A stretch of 18,820 bases of DNA from Xylophilus rhododendri (GCF_009906855.1 NZ_CP047651.1:1-18820); one strand, 5' to 3'. Shown: positions 1 through 6,710, counted from the first letter of the stretch. Notes: generated by a model from the sequence alone, not told the origin. A program made the numbers and translations.

Positions 1-345
1 AAGGCGGCCAACTTCGTGCTGATCCCGGTCCAGCCCTCGCCCTACGACATCTGGGCGGCATCCGACTTGGTCGACCTGGTCAAGCAGCGCATCGAGGTCA
101 CCGATGGAAAGCTGCAGGCCGCCTTCGTGGTGTCGCGACTGATCAAGGGCACCCGCATCGGCGGCGAGGTGGCCGAGGCACTGGCGGGCTACGGCCTGCC
201 CATCCTCGAATCGCGGATCGCGCAGCGGGTGAGCTATCCCGGCACGGCCGCGACGGGAACCACCGTTCTGGACGCCGAGCCGGACGGTGATGCAGCGGCC
301 GAGGTTCGCGCCCTGGCCGATGAAATCAAGCAGAAACTCATTTGA
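1..345 (+). CDS. parA: ParA/ParF-type partition ATPase, C-terminal part (gene continues from 18533-18820)
   Basis: This is the 3' part (114 codons plus TGA) of a plasmid partition ATPase of the ParA/MinD superfamily. Position 1 is already in frame, and the frame continues exactly from the last codon of the window, giving a 210-residue protein when the ends are joined. That length fits the short ParF subgroup (about 206 residues in TP228), which lacks the N-terminal DNA-binding extension of longer ParA proteins. The segment with PVQPSPYDIW near the start is typical of the C-terminal half of ParF-like proteins. ATP-dependent assembly on the nucleoid would move plasmid copies through the partner ParG. 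The stop codon lies inside the box array that precedes parG. Family assignment is firm. That both parts are one gene is inference from the junction. Confidence 0.93.
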   Translation, partial: KAANFVLIPVQPSPYDIWAASDLVDLVKQRIEVTDGKLQAAFVVSRLIKGTRIGGEVAEALAGYGLPILESRIAQRVSYPGTAATGTTVLDAEPDGDAAAEVRALADEIKQKLI

Positions 346-371
346 ACTTTTGAGGTAATGAGTAAATGAGC
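336..371. promoter_or_regulatory. ParG-type box array at the parA/parG junction
   Basis: Five tetramers start every 8 bp at 336, 344, 352, 360 and 368: ACTC, GAAC, GAGG, GAGT, GAGC, with mostly AT-rich 4-bp spacers. TP228 ParG is known to bind degenerate ACTC tetramer boxes separated by 4-bp AT-rich spacers. The array covers the parA stop, the parG ribosome-binding region and the parG start codon, so binding here could also affect parG expression. Confidence 0.6.
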
Positions 372-587
372 AAAATCAACTCCACTCTGAGCGCAGGCCG
401 GCCGAGCGCCCGCACCGACCGGGCTGCGGCAACGCTGGCCAGCCTGACGGACGACGCCGGCGGCACCAAGCGCGTCAACTTCGAACTGTCGGCCGAGCAG
501 CACGCCCGGCTGAAGATCTATGCCACCAAGCAGGGCAAGAGCATCAAGGATCTGCTGACCGAATACGTGGTGGGGCTCCCTGCGTAA
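366..587 (+). CDS. parG: ParG-like ribbon-helix-helix centromere-binding protein
   Basis: A 73-residue protein directly downstream of parA. The first ~33 residues are Ser/Ala/Thr-rich and probably flexible. The rest reads as a ribbon-helix-helix: the beta strand includes TKRVNFELS (about 34-42), followed by helices through EQHARLKIYATKQGKSIKDLLTEYV. The spacing of KRVN, H-R-K and G-SI-D matches ParG of plasmid TP228 (76 residues) as I remember it. The expected role is to bind the centromere and operator boxes and to stimulate the ATPase. A GAGG about 10 bases upstream serves as ribosome-binding site. Tandem ACTC/GAGT boxes at 8-bp spacing around the partition genes fit this family. The parG symbol is by similarity; some databases would call it parB. 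Confidence 0.85.
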   Translation: MSKINSTLSAGRPSARTDRAAATLASLTDDAGGTKRVNFELSAEQHARLKIYATKQGKSIKDLLTEYVVGLPA

Positions 588-589
588 AA

Positions 590-633
590 ACTCAATTGAG
601 TTTTTGCTCATTTGAGTTTTGACTCATATGAGT
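590..633. promoter_or_regulatory. Six-box ParG-type array between parG and repA
   Basis: Six tetramers alternate on a strict 8-bp register at 590, 598, 606, 614, 622 and 630: ACTC, GAGT, GCTC, GAGT, ACTC, GAGT. The 4-bp spacers are AATT, TTTT, ATTT, TTTG and ATAT. Each ACTC/GAGT pair forms a small palindrome. The array ends 24 bases before the repA start. I find no convincing separate sigma-70 promoter, so repA may be read from parA, with ParG bound here as a roadblock or co-regulator. Confidence 0.65.
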
Positions 634-657
634 TAATGAACATAGGGAGCGCAGCAG

Positions 658-1656
658 ATGAGCAAGGGACCGCAGCAGATCGGCGAGGTGATGGGCGACC
701 TGCTCGCCCAGGCGCAAGCCAAGGCAGCAGCACCCGCACCCAAACGCGTGTCCAAGACCCGCGTGACGCCGGCCGGCGTCATCGTGACCGAGGCCGACCG
801 GAACCTGATCGCGGCCGGCGCGGAGATCGCCAACACGCCCCCGACCGGCGATGACATGGCGTTCACGCACGCGGTGCTGTGCCAGGTCGGCCTGCCCCGG
901 GCCAAGGTCGAGGGCCGTGAGTTCATGCGGCAGTCGGGCTCGGCGTGGGTGAACGTGCAGGCGGGCTACCTGGACGAGGGCCGCGGGCCGGTGCTGCAGC
1001 CGGTGCCCTACGGCGTCATGCCGCGGCTCGGCCTGGCCTGGGTGTCGACCTTCGCCGTGCGCAACAAGGAGCGGGAGATCCCGATCGGCGACACGGCGGC
1101 CGAGTTCCTGCGGCTGATGGGCATGGAGAGCGACGGCCGCCGCTATGCCACGCTGCGCAAGCAGATGCATGCGCTGGCCGCCGCCCGCCTGCAGCTGGGC
1201 TTCAAGGGCCGGACCTACAACGGCCAGCCGGTGCAGCAGTTCGACGCCTGGCTGTCGAACAAGGAGTCGCAGATGCGGGCACTCTGGCCAGGCTCGATGG
1301 TTCTGTCCGAGGACTATTACGGGGCGCTCATCGAGAGCGCCGTGCCGCTGGACAACCGCGCGCTGCACGCGCTCAAAGGGTCCGCTCTGGCCCTAGACGT
1401 CTATGCCTGGCTCGCGCATCGTTTGCATCGCATCGAGGGCCGCGGCATGACCTTGCACTGGAAGGCGCTGCGCGAGCAGTTCGCCCAGGAATACCAGGGC
1501 AAGCACCCGGACAAGGATTTCAAGAAGGAGTTCTTGCCGGTTTTGAAGAAGGTGCTTGCCGTTTATCCGCAGGCGCGGGTGAAGCCCGTGACGGGCGGTG
1601 TGCTGCTGCTGGGGTCGCCGCCACCCATCGCCTACAAGGGCGGACCTTCGCGTTAG
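658..1656 (+). CDS. repA: Plasmid replication initiator, RepA_C family
   Basis: A 332-residue protein of the plasmid RepA_C type, the initiator family found on IncW-like and many proteobacterial broad-host plasmids. It should bind the iterons of the adjacent oriV and recruit host DnaA and helicase. An Ala/Lys-rich N-terminus (to about 40) is followed by the conserved body, including the LGLAWVSTFAVRNK segment (about 123-136) and IPIGDTAAEFLRLMG (about 141-155), and a C-terminal region with AYVWLAHRLHRI-like spacing (ALDVYAWLAHRLHRI here). AGGGAG lies upstream of the ATG at a usable distance. The gene follows parG and its box array, and the oriV-like repeats start about 45 bases after the stop. 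Assignment to the family is confident. The incompatibility group is not determined. Confidence 0.9.
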   Translation: MSKGPQQIGEVMGDLLAQAQAKAAAPAPKRVSKTRVTPAGVIVTEADRNLIAAGAEIANTPPTGDDMAFTHAVLCQVGLPRAKVEGREFMRQSGSAWVNVQAGYLDEGRGPVLQPVPYGVMPRLGLAWVSTFAVRNKEREIPIGDTAAEFLRLMGMESDGRRYATLRKQMHALAAARLQLGFKGRTYNGQPVQQFDAWLSNKESQMRALWPGSMVLSEDYYGALIESAVPLDNRALHALKGSALALDVYAWLAHRLHRIEGRGMTLHWKALREQFAQEYQGKHPDKDFKKEFLPVLKKVLAVYPQARVKPVTGGVLLLGSPPPIAYKGGPSR

Positions 1657-1700
1657 TCGATGACGGGGTCAGATCTATTCCAGACTGCGTGCCGTTCATC

Positions 1701-1949
1701 GTGAAATCGCCCCCCCCTGCCCTCGACAGAGGGGCCGTTTCAGGCCTGGCCAGGATCGAGGTGCGATGCGCCCCGCCGGCGTGGCGAACTGCCGGCGTTC
1801 CCTCTGGGGCGGTGGTCTGTGGACAAACCCTGTGGACAGCGCACCTTATCCACGTGACATCACCCCCCCCCCTGCGTGAAATCACCCCCCCCTTTTGGCC
1901 GATTTCGTCGGACATCGCCCCCCCCTTTTTTCGTGAAATCACCCCCCCC
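1701..1949. repeat. oriV-like region: poly-C iterons plus DnaA-box-like sites
   Basis: Copies of a 17-bp unit, GTGAAATC followed by A/G and a run of eight C, lie at 1701, 1854 (GTGACATC variant), 1876 and 1933. A weaker copy starts near 1909 with GACATCGC and poly-C. Three DnaA-box-like 9-mers sit between the first and second copies: TGTGGACAA (1818-1826), TGTGGACAG (1831-1839) and TTATCCACG (1846-1854), the last one mismatch from TTATCCACA. Immediately after the iterons are an inverted repeat AACCG-GTAA-CGGTT (1952-1965) and a direct repeat CCTGTAATT (1968-1976, 1995-2003). Location behind repA supports an origin of replication. Confidence 0.75.
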
Positions 1950-2072
1950 TAAACCGGTAACGGTTCTCCTGTAATTAGTTCCTATAAACGGTGCCCTGTA
2001 ATTGAACGGGCGAAATCGTGGAAAAGTCGGCGATCCGGGGCTTCGGCGGTGTGCAAGGCGCGCTGTAAACAG

Positions 2073-2090
2073 TCCCCCGCAAGCGGGGGA
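2073..2090. repeat. 8-bp inverted repeat in the oriV-kfrA interval
   Basis: Perfect inverted repeat TCCCCCGC-AA-GCGGGGGA. It lies in the non-coding stretch 1657-2475, which otherwise holds only the oriV repeats, one more hairpin, a terminator-like hairpin and the kfrA promoter. Confidence 0.5.
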
Positions 2091-2138
2091 AGCAATCGAG
2101 CCCCCGCGCTCCGCGCCGCGCCTAGGGCGCTCCCAAGC

Positions 2139-2157
2139 GGGGGAAGTGCCTTCCCCC
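2139..2157. repeat. 8-bp perfect hairpin
   Basis: GGGGGAAG, loop TGC, CTTCCCCC. No T-tract follows, so it is not an obvious intrinsic terminator. It could be a structural element of the origin region. Confidence 0.45.
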
Positions 2158-2317
2158 GGCCCCCTCGGGCTGCGCCCCCAGTGCGCCTTCGCGCACGGGC
2201 CCCTGCTTTTGCAACTTAGGAAAGGGGTGCCTCCGGCCGTCAATGCCCCGCAACCGCGTCAGATCCCTCCATGGCGCAAAAACTGCAGCCGACCCATACC
2301 CAGACCTCGCCAAGCCG

Positions 2318-2345
2318 AAAAAAATGCCTCTATGGGGCTTTTTTT
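2318..2345. terminator. Probable bidirectional intrinsic terminator upstream of kfrA
   Basis: An A-run (2318-2324), a short GCC/GGC stem around TCTATGG, and a T-run (2339-2345) make a hairpin flanked by A and T tracts, usable in both directions. It would insulate kfrA from transcription coming through repA and oriV. Confidence 0.5.
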
Positions 2346-2419
2346 AAGTCGCTTTTTACCCGGCCCGCACAGCACCTAGCGCAGGACTCGCTGGCCAGGT
2401 CGAAACCATGGCATATCCG

Positions 2420-2462
2420 GTTGACAAATAATAAGAATAATAGTATTATTATTATTATCAAC
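2420..2462 (+). promoter_or_regulatory. kfrA promoter embedded in an AT-rich operator
   Basis: The -35 TTGACA (2421-2426) is followed by a 17-base spacer and -10 TATTAT (2444-2449), a near-consensus sigma-70 promoter. Across the -10 lies a perfect inverted repeat AATAATA-G-TATTATT (2436-2450). A wider imperfect dyad runs from GTTGA (2420-2424) to TCAAC (2458-2462). RK2 KfrA is known to repress its own promoter by binding an operator there. The overlap suggests the same autoregulation here. Confidence 0.7.
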
Positions 2463-2475
2463 TCTTGAGTCGGAC

Positions 2476-3150
2476 ATGACCACTGCACCTACTGCCATTC
2501 CCGCCGACGTACGTGAGCGTATCGCCGCCGCTGCAAGTGAACTTTTTGCGCAGTCAGCCCGCCAGGCGATGCCCACGGTCGATGCCGTGCGCCGCGCCGC
2601 GCGGGTGGACATGAACGCCGCCAGTACGGTGATGAAGGAGTGGCGCCGGGCGCAAATCGCGCAGTCCATTCCGGTGGCTGTAGCCGTGCCGGAGGCCGTG
2701 CAGCAGGCCAGCGCCGCGGCGGTGGCGGCGATCTGGCTGCAGGCGCAGGAGTTGGCCAGCGAGGCGCTGCGCAATGCGCAGGCCGCATGGGAAACCGAGC
2801 GCGCCGAGCTGGATGCCCTGCGGCAGGAAATGGCCGAGGCTTTCGAGCGTCAAGCCGGCGAGCTGGTCGCAGCGCAGGAGCAGGTACAGGCGCTGGAGGA
2901 TGTTCGCCAGCTGCTGGCACAGGCCGGGGCCCGGGCCGACCAGGCAGAAGCTCGCTTGGAACAAGCCGAGCATCGAGCCGCCGGCATGGCCGACGAGCTG
3001 GCCCGGGTGAAGGGCGAGCGCGACACGGCAACGGAGACGGCCGCGAAGGCCCGCGAGAGCGCGGCAGGGGTGGCCGGCCAGCTGCTGGCGATGCAGCAGC
3101 AGAACGCCGCTTTGCTGGCCGCCATCGGGCCGAAGGCCGCCGGAGGTTGA
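2476..3150 (+). CDS. kfrA: KfrA-type DNA-binding coiled-coil protein
   Basis: A 224-residue protein with the KfrA layout. An N-terminal DNA-binding domain (about 8-60; VRERIAAAASELF ... PTVDAVRRAARVDMNAAS) is followed by a long Ala/Glu/Arg/Gln-rich region (about 85-215) with strong coiled-coil character (LEDVRQLLAQAGARADQAEARLEQAEHR). In RK2 and IncU plasmids KfrA is an autoregulator, and its coiled-coil scaffold contributes to stable maintenance. The gene has a strong promoter overlapped by an inverted repeat, which fits autorepression. The ParE-like gene starts only 30 bases downstream and probably shares the transcript. Family identity is confident; the role here is inferred from relatives. 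Confidence 0.88.
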   Translation: MTTAPTAIPADVRERIAAAASELFAQSARQAMPTVDAVRRAARVDMNAASTVMKEWRRAQIAQSIPVAVAVPEAVQQASAAAVAAIWLQAQELASEALRNAQAAWETERAELDALRQEMAEAFERQAGELVAAQEQVQALEDVRQLLAQAGARADQAEARLEQAEHRAAGMADELARVKGERDTATETAAKARESAAGVAGQLLAMQQQNAALLAAIGPKAAGG

Positions 3151-3180
3151 TCCGGGCGCGGCTTCACAATCGGGCCGGTC

Positions 3181-3465
3181 ATGTCCTATGAAGTCGTCTG
3201 GCTGGAGCCAGCCATCGAAAACGTGCTCGAGTTCGCCGCCTATGTCGCCGAGGACAACCTTCGTGCGGCTTTCGAACTGGAAGAAAAGCTGTTCCGCTCC
3301 ACCGACCTCCTGGCGGATCAGCCCTATCTTTTTCGGGCGAGTCCGTTTGTGCCTGGCCAGCGGGAGATCGTGGTGCTGCCCAACTACATCGTGCTGTACG
3401 AAGTCGATGATGAGCGGCAGCTGGTGACCGTCACCGACGTGGTGCATGCCCGCCGGCAGCGCTGA
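3181..3465 (+). CDS. ParE/RelE-family toxin-like protein
   Basis: A 94-residue protein of the RelE/ParE fold. It opens MSYEVVWLEPAIENVLEFAAYV, typical of the first strand and helix of ParE-like toxins, and ends with IVVLPNYIVLYEVDDERQLVTVTDVVHARRQR, the usual final strands and basic tail. ParE toxins poison DNA gyrase and RelE toxins cleave mRNA; I cannot say which applies. Such genes normally follow a small antitoxin gene, but here the upstream gene is kfrA and I find no ParD/RelB/Phd-type gene directly before it. The gap to kfrA is 30 bases with no strong ribosome-binding site. The toxin may be an orphan, or its partner may be the small convergent gene just downstream. Confidence 0.8.
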   Translation: MSYEVVWLEPAIENVLEFAAYVAEDNLRAAFELEEKLFRSTDLLADQPYLFRASPFVPGQREIVVLPNYIVLYEVDDERQLVTVTDVVHARRQR

Positions 3466-3492
3466 GCGGCGGCCGGCTTTTACCGCAAGCGA

Positions 3493-3717
3493 TCAGGCGT
3501 GCAGGCGCTTGTTTTCCGACTGGGACTGCAGCTTGGTCTGCAGCAGTTCGCGCATCATTTCCTTGGCCCGTGCATGGCTGACCGGCGGGCGCGGATCGGC
3601 CTTGTTGCGGGCGACGGAGGCCTGCAGGCGTTGGGCGTAGGCGGCCTCGCTTTCCACGAAACGGGCGTCCGTGGCGGGGGCTGCGCTGTCGGGAAAAGTC
3701 ATGGGAGTGGAGGCCAT
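3493..3717 (-). CDS. Small hypothetical protein, possible antitoxin-like tail
   Basis: A 74-residue protein read toward the parE-like gene, with 27 bases between the two stops. The second half (RLQASVARNKADPRPPVSHARAKEMMREL) resembles, by eye, the C-terminal toxin-binding tails of some small antitoxins, which carry a DPRP-x-x-x-H pattern. I see no clear N-terminal DNA-binding fold. It shares a 53-base divergent interval with the recombinase gene. The ATG at 3717 is the first in frame; a second at 3702 is possible. A role as partner of the nearby toxin is inference only, since toxin-antitoxin genes are seldom convergent. Confidence 0.55.
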   Translation of the reverse strand: MASTPMTFPDSAAPATDARFVESEAAYAQRLQASVARNKADPRPPVSHARAKEMMRELLQTKLQSQSENKRLHA

Positions 3718-3770
3718 GCCCTATGTTAGTCCCATGCGGATGTCCGGGATAGTCGGGCAAGAATCACTGC

Positions 3771-4397
3771 ATGCCAAAAGTCATCGCTTACCTCCGGGTC
3801 TCGACAGACGCCCAGGACGTCGCCAACCAGCGGCACGGCATCGCCGGCTATTGCGTCGCCCGGGCGCTGCATGCACCGATGTTCATCGAAGACACCGTCA
3901 GCGGAAGAACGCCCTGGCAGCAACGCCAGCTCGGCGTGCTGATCGACCAGGCCGAGGCGGGCGATGTGCTGGTGGTGGCGGAGATCTCGCGCCTGGCGCG
4001 CAGCACGCTGCAGGTGCTGGAGATCATGCGCAAATGCGTGGGCAAACACGTGCATCTGCACATCGTCAAAAGCGGCATCGTGCTGGATGGTTCGATGCAG
4101 TCCACCATCATGGGCACGATGCTCGGCCTGGCCGCCGAGATCGAGCGCGACTTCATTTCCTCGCGCACCAAGGAAGCCTTGGCCCGCCGCAAGGCCGCCG
4201 GCATCCAGCTCGGCCGGCCGCCCGGCCGGGCGGCGCATCTCACCCTCGATCCCCAGGCATCGGTCATCGATGGCTACTTGTCCAAGAAGATGCCCAAACG
4301 CACGATGGCCAAGCTGCTGGGCGTGGCGCCCAACACGCTCTACGGCTGGCTGCGGGCCCGCCGCCCGGCCAAGGCGCCCCGGCCTAAAAAAGGTTGA
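3771..4397 (+). CDS. Serine recombinase, resolvase/invertase family
   Basis: A 208-residue small serine recombinase. The N-terminal catalytic motif YLRVSTDAQD places the nucleophile at Ser11. The domain continues through VAEISRLARS (about 69-78) and the long E-helix region (AAEIERDFISSRTKEALARRKAAGIQLGRPPG, about 126-157). A C-terminal helix-turn-helix follows (MAKLLGVAPNTLYGWLRARR, about 179-198). Such enzymes resolve plasmid multimers or cointegrates, or invert DNA. Without a recognised res site the reaction cannot be chosen. The 3' end overlaps the convergent YdjM-like gene by 14 bases. The first codons (TCATCGCTTAC, 3781-3791) recur near 12741 and 12941 in recombinase remnants. Confidence 0.88.
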   Translation: MPKVIAYLRVSTDAQDVANQRHGIAGYCVARALHAPMFIEDTVSGRTPWQQRQLGVLIDQAEAGDVLVVAEISRLARSTLQVLEIMRKCVGKHVHLHIVKSGIVLDGSMQSTIMGTMLGLAAEIERDFISSRTKEALARRKAAGIQLGRPPGRAAHLTLDPQASVIDGYLSKKMPKRTMAKLLGVAPNTLYGWLRARRPAKAPRPKKG

Positions 4398-4917
4398 AGC
4401 GGTTGGCCCGCCATTCGTGGGCGGACACCAGGCCGGCCCGGTAGAAGCCGGCCCAGTCGTAGAAGAAGGGCACGAAGGGGCCGCCGTTGCCATGGCTGCG
4501 GGTGACCCACACCACCGCCGCGCAGATCACCAGGACCACGATGGTCACGATGTATTCGCTCGGCCGGCCGGTCTGCACCTTGCCGCCGAACAAGGTCATG
4601 CGCCGGTCCGACCACCAGCCCAGCGGCGCACCGCTGACGGTCAGCGCATCGCAGATCCAGTGGATGGCACCCCCCATGGCGAACCAGAACAGCCAGCCGT
4701 TCCAGTCCCACACGAAGTGGCCGGCCGCGGCCACGATGAGCCAGGCGGCCAGGTAGTGGGTGATGCCGCGGTGTTTCACGCGCCTGCGCTGCATCGCGCT
4801 GAGGACCCATTCGAACCAGTCCGGGGCGGTCGAGCCCAGCACGGCCGCGGGCACGGCGGCCGGGTTGAAGACCACGCAGACCGCGCCCGCGATGGCGATG
4901 TGGGAGACCCATTTCAT
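4384..4917 (-). CDS. YdjM/DUF457-like membrane-bound putative metal-dependent hydrolase
   Basis: A 177-residue inner-membrane protein of the YdjM type. Conserved polar residues sit at membrane boundaries: His6, Asp33 in APDWFEW, the KHRGITHYL motif (about 48-56), and GGAIHWICDALT (about 82-93), the usual putative metal-binding His/Asp set. Four or so hydrophobic helices are visible (about 5-25, 57-70, 74-92, 124-139). E. coli YdjM is SOS-regulated, and the family is annotated as putative hydrolases without a proven substrate. The start codon overlaps the stop of the upstream gene in an ATGA, so it is the last gene of a coupled three-gene operon. Family is confident; biochemical activity is not shown. 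Confidence 0.8.
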   Translation of the reverse strand: MKWVSHIAIAGAVCVVFNPAAVPAAVLGSTAPDWFEWVLSAMQRRRVKHRGITHYLAAWLIVAAAGHFVWDWNGWLFWFAMGGAIHWICDALTVSGAPLGWWSDRRMTLFGGKVQTGRPSEYIVTIVVLVICAAVVWVTRSHGNGGPFVPFFYDWAGFYRAGLVSAHEWRANRFNLF

Positions 4918-5639
4918 GGATGCGGCCCCCGCTTCACGTAGCGGCCGATGTACTGGTCGACCTGGTCGGCCGTGTCCGCCGAGCAGATGGCCAGCAGGGC
5001 CAGGCGGGACTTCTGGATCTCGCCGCTCTGCTTGAAGACGGTGCCCTGCAGGGCGCTGACTTTTTCCAGGTAGGCGACCTGTTCGGTGGTGTCGGCGACG
5101 CCGACTTTCACGCGCTGTTGCGAGCGCCGCTCGAGCGCCTGGACAAGTTCAAGTTCCCGCTCGGCGCGCACCCGATCGGTCAAGGCCCACACCAGCGCGC
5201 CCACGGCCTCGGCCGCCCGGGTGCGGCGGTCGTATTCACGTTGTCGATCGCGGTCGAGTTCGGAGGCCGAGTAGAGGGGAATGCGAGCCACCAGCGCGAC
5301 GCTGGCCCGGCTGCCCGCGCTCAACGCACCCTCGTTGCTGATGCTGGTCGAGCGGTCGGTGCGCAACCGTCCTTCGAGGTTCAGTTCCCCCCGGAAATAG
5401 CTCGGTGCCGGCCAGCAGGACAGCGCGATATCGAACAGTTCCCGGGCATCGGGCAGGGGGCCGATGGCGGCTGGTTTGTCGGGCAGGTGGAAGTCCCCGG
5501 ACTGGCCCGAAAGCGTGGGCAGTTCGAAAGGCTGTTTTTCGCCTTCGTCTGCCGCCGCGGTCCGCAGCAGGACCATGCAGAACACGATGGCCAGGACGAG
5601 CCGATGGCCCGGCCTGGCCGGGCGGCGAAGGGGGCACAT
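4914..5639 (-). CDS. Exported coiled-coil protein, OEP/TolC-like half
   Basis: A 241-residue protein with an N-terminal signal peptide: basic MCPLRRPARPGHR, a hydrophobic stretch LVLAIVFCMVLL, and probable cleavage after AAA near residue 30. The mature part contains VARIPLYSASELDRDRQREY (about 117-136), followed by long charged helices with RVKVGVADTTEQVAYLEKVSALQ. This is reminiscent of the helical hairpins of outer-membrane efflux (OEP/TolC) proteins, but only about half their length. I infer a periplasmic or envelope location. It begins 6 bases after the stop of the ATPase gene and overlaps the YdjM-like start by 4 bases, so the three genes are translated together. No conjugation genes accompany it. 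Specific function is unknown. Confidence 0.65.
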   Translation of the reverse strand: MCPLRRPARPGHRLVLAIVFCMVLLRTAAADEGEKQPFELPTLSGQSGDFHLPDKPAAIGPLPDARELFDIALSCWPAPSYFRGELNLEGRLRTDRSTSISNEGALSAGSRASVALVARIPLYSASELDRDRQREYDRRTRAAEAVGALVWALTDRVRAERELELVQALERRSQQRVKVGVADTTEQVAYLEKVSALQGTVFKQSGEIQKSRLALLAICSADTADQVDQYIGRYVKRGPHP

Positions 5640-5645
5640 GGCAGG

Positions 5646-6335
5646 TCAGGTCTGCTTGGCGGCGCCGCGCCCGCCGGCGAGCACCTTCATGCCGCCGAGC
5701 ACGGCCGCGAGCTGCCACCAGCCGGCCGCCATGGTGATCAGCAGCAGCAGCCACATGGCGATGCTGGTGGCGTCGTAGGCGGCTTCACCGCGCAGGGCGA
5801 TGCGCTGGGGATTGCGCTGGTCCATGAGCAGGCGCAGGCTCATGGGGATGGACTGGTGGGCGAATGCGCCCACGACCAGGATGCGCGAGCGGGTGGCCAT
5901 GCGCACGGCGATATCGAGCTTGCGGCCGGCTAGTTTGTGGGCGTCATCGAGCATCAGGACGGCTTTCTCTTCGGCGATCCATTCGATGAGCATGTCCACG
6001 CGCTCGTAAGAGCGCAGCTTGGCCCAGGGCCGGCCCTGCTGTTCTGCATAGGCCGCGATGCGCGGGTCTTCGAACCAGCTCTGCAGGGGCTCCATGCTGC
6101 GGACATAGAGCGTGGGTCGCTTGGGCCAGATCTCGCCGCAGCGCAGGTGCAATTTCGTCAGCCAGCGGGATTTGCCGCAGGCATTGGGGCCGGTGATGAC
6201 GATATCGCGGCGGATCGAGAGAACCTGCTCATCCAGGACGGGGCCGTACTTGCGGGCGCGGGTGCGCACGATAGGTACGCGGCGCTTCGATCCATCGACC
6301 ATCTTTCCTGACGATCGAACCATCAACATTTCCAT
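5646..6335 (-). CDS. Small P-loop ATPase with C-terminal membrane segment
   Basis: A 229-residue protein. The ATG at 6335 is chosen because it follows a good AGAGG ribosome-binding site five bases upstream; a longer open frame exists but lacks such support. Walker A is GPNACGKS (about 47-54) and Walker B is AVLMLDDA (about 125-132). The segment between (LYVRSMEPLQSWFEDPRIAAYAEQ...) is not one I recognise. A hydrophobic stretch IAMWLLLLITMAAGWWQLAAVL (about 193-214) precedes a short basic tail, suggesting inner-membrane anchoring with the ATPase in the cytoplasm. It is the first gene of a coupled operon with an exported coiled-coil protein and a YdjM-like membrane protein. The three could form an envelope complex. 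Closest family and role are unknown. Confidence 0.72.
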   Translation of the reverse strand: MEMLMVRSSGKMVDGSKRRVPIVRTRARKYGPVLDEQVLSIRRDIVITGPNACGKSRWLTKLHLRCGEIWPKRPTLYVRSMEPLQSWFEDPRIAAYAEQQGRPWAKLRSYERVDMLIEWIAEEKAVLMLDDAHKLAGRKLDIAVRMATRSRILVVGAFAHQSIPMSLRLLMDQRNPQRIALRGEAAYDATSIAMWLLLLITMAAGWWQLAAVLGGMKVLAGGRGAAKQT

Positions 6336-6422
6336 TTTTCCTCTTCCTTTTGCTGTGCAGAAAAAGTGGTCGCCCTGAACAGTTTTGACCCGCTTCAGGA
6401 CCCCCGGGCTAGGGGGTAATAA

Positions 6423-6452
6423 AGCATACAACGCAAGTGAGCGATTACTCAA
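6423..6452 (-). promoter_or_regulatory. Candidate promoter for the ATPase operon
   Basis: On the minus strand, TTGAGT (6447-6452) and TATGCT (6423-6428) are separated by 18 bases, about 90 bases upstream of the chosen start. The -35 carries an ACTC tetramer like those bound by ParG-type proteins, but without a clear 8-bp series. A moderate candidate only. Confidence 0.3.
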
Positions 6453-6710
6453 ATATGGATGCGCAAAAGAAATGGACGTTTGAATTGAACGACTCGCCCG
6501 CCCCCCCGGGGGTTGATCGGTCGTGTTGGAGTTGGGGAGGGGTGAAGCGGACTTCGACCCGTACACCAACCAGTGCAAGCGCAAAACCAGGTGATTGGGT
6601 TTTCGACCTGGCCAGTGCACAGCGCCGGACTTAGAACCGTGTCAGCAACCTCGCCTCAATTTGGGAAAACGACCCCTCGGTGCTATTGATCGTGGCGGTC
6701 AACTGGCGGC

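Noticed and set aside
592..1368. Long minus-strand frame opposite repA
   Set aside because: Shadow of repA in GC-rich DNA; the product is His/Arg/Leu-rich low-complexity sequence with no family features.
2002..2379. Open frame through the oriV-kfrA interval
   Set aside because: It crosses hairpins and a terminator-like element, and its product is Pro/Arg-rich without recognisable features.
6336..6620. N-terminal extension of the ATPase by 95 residues
   Set aside because: The ATG at 6335 has a strong AGAGG ribosome-binding site, and the candidate promoter lies inside the extension.
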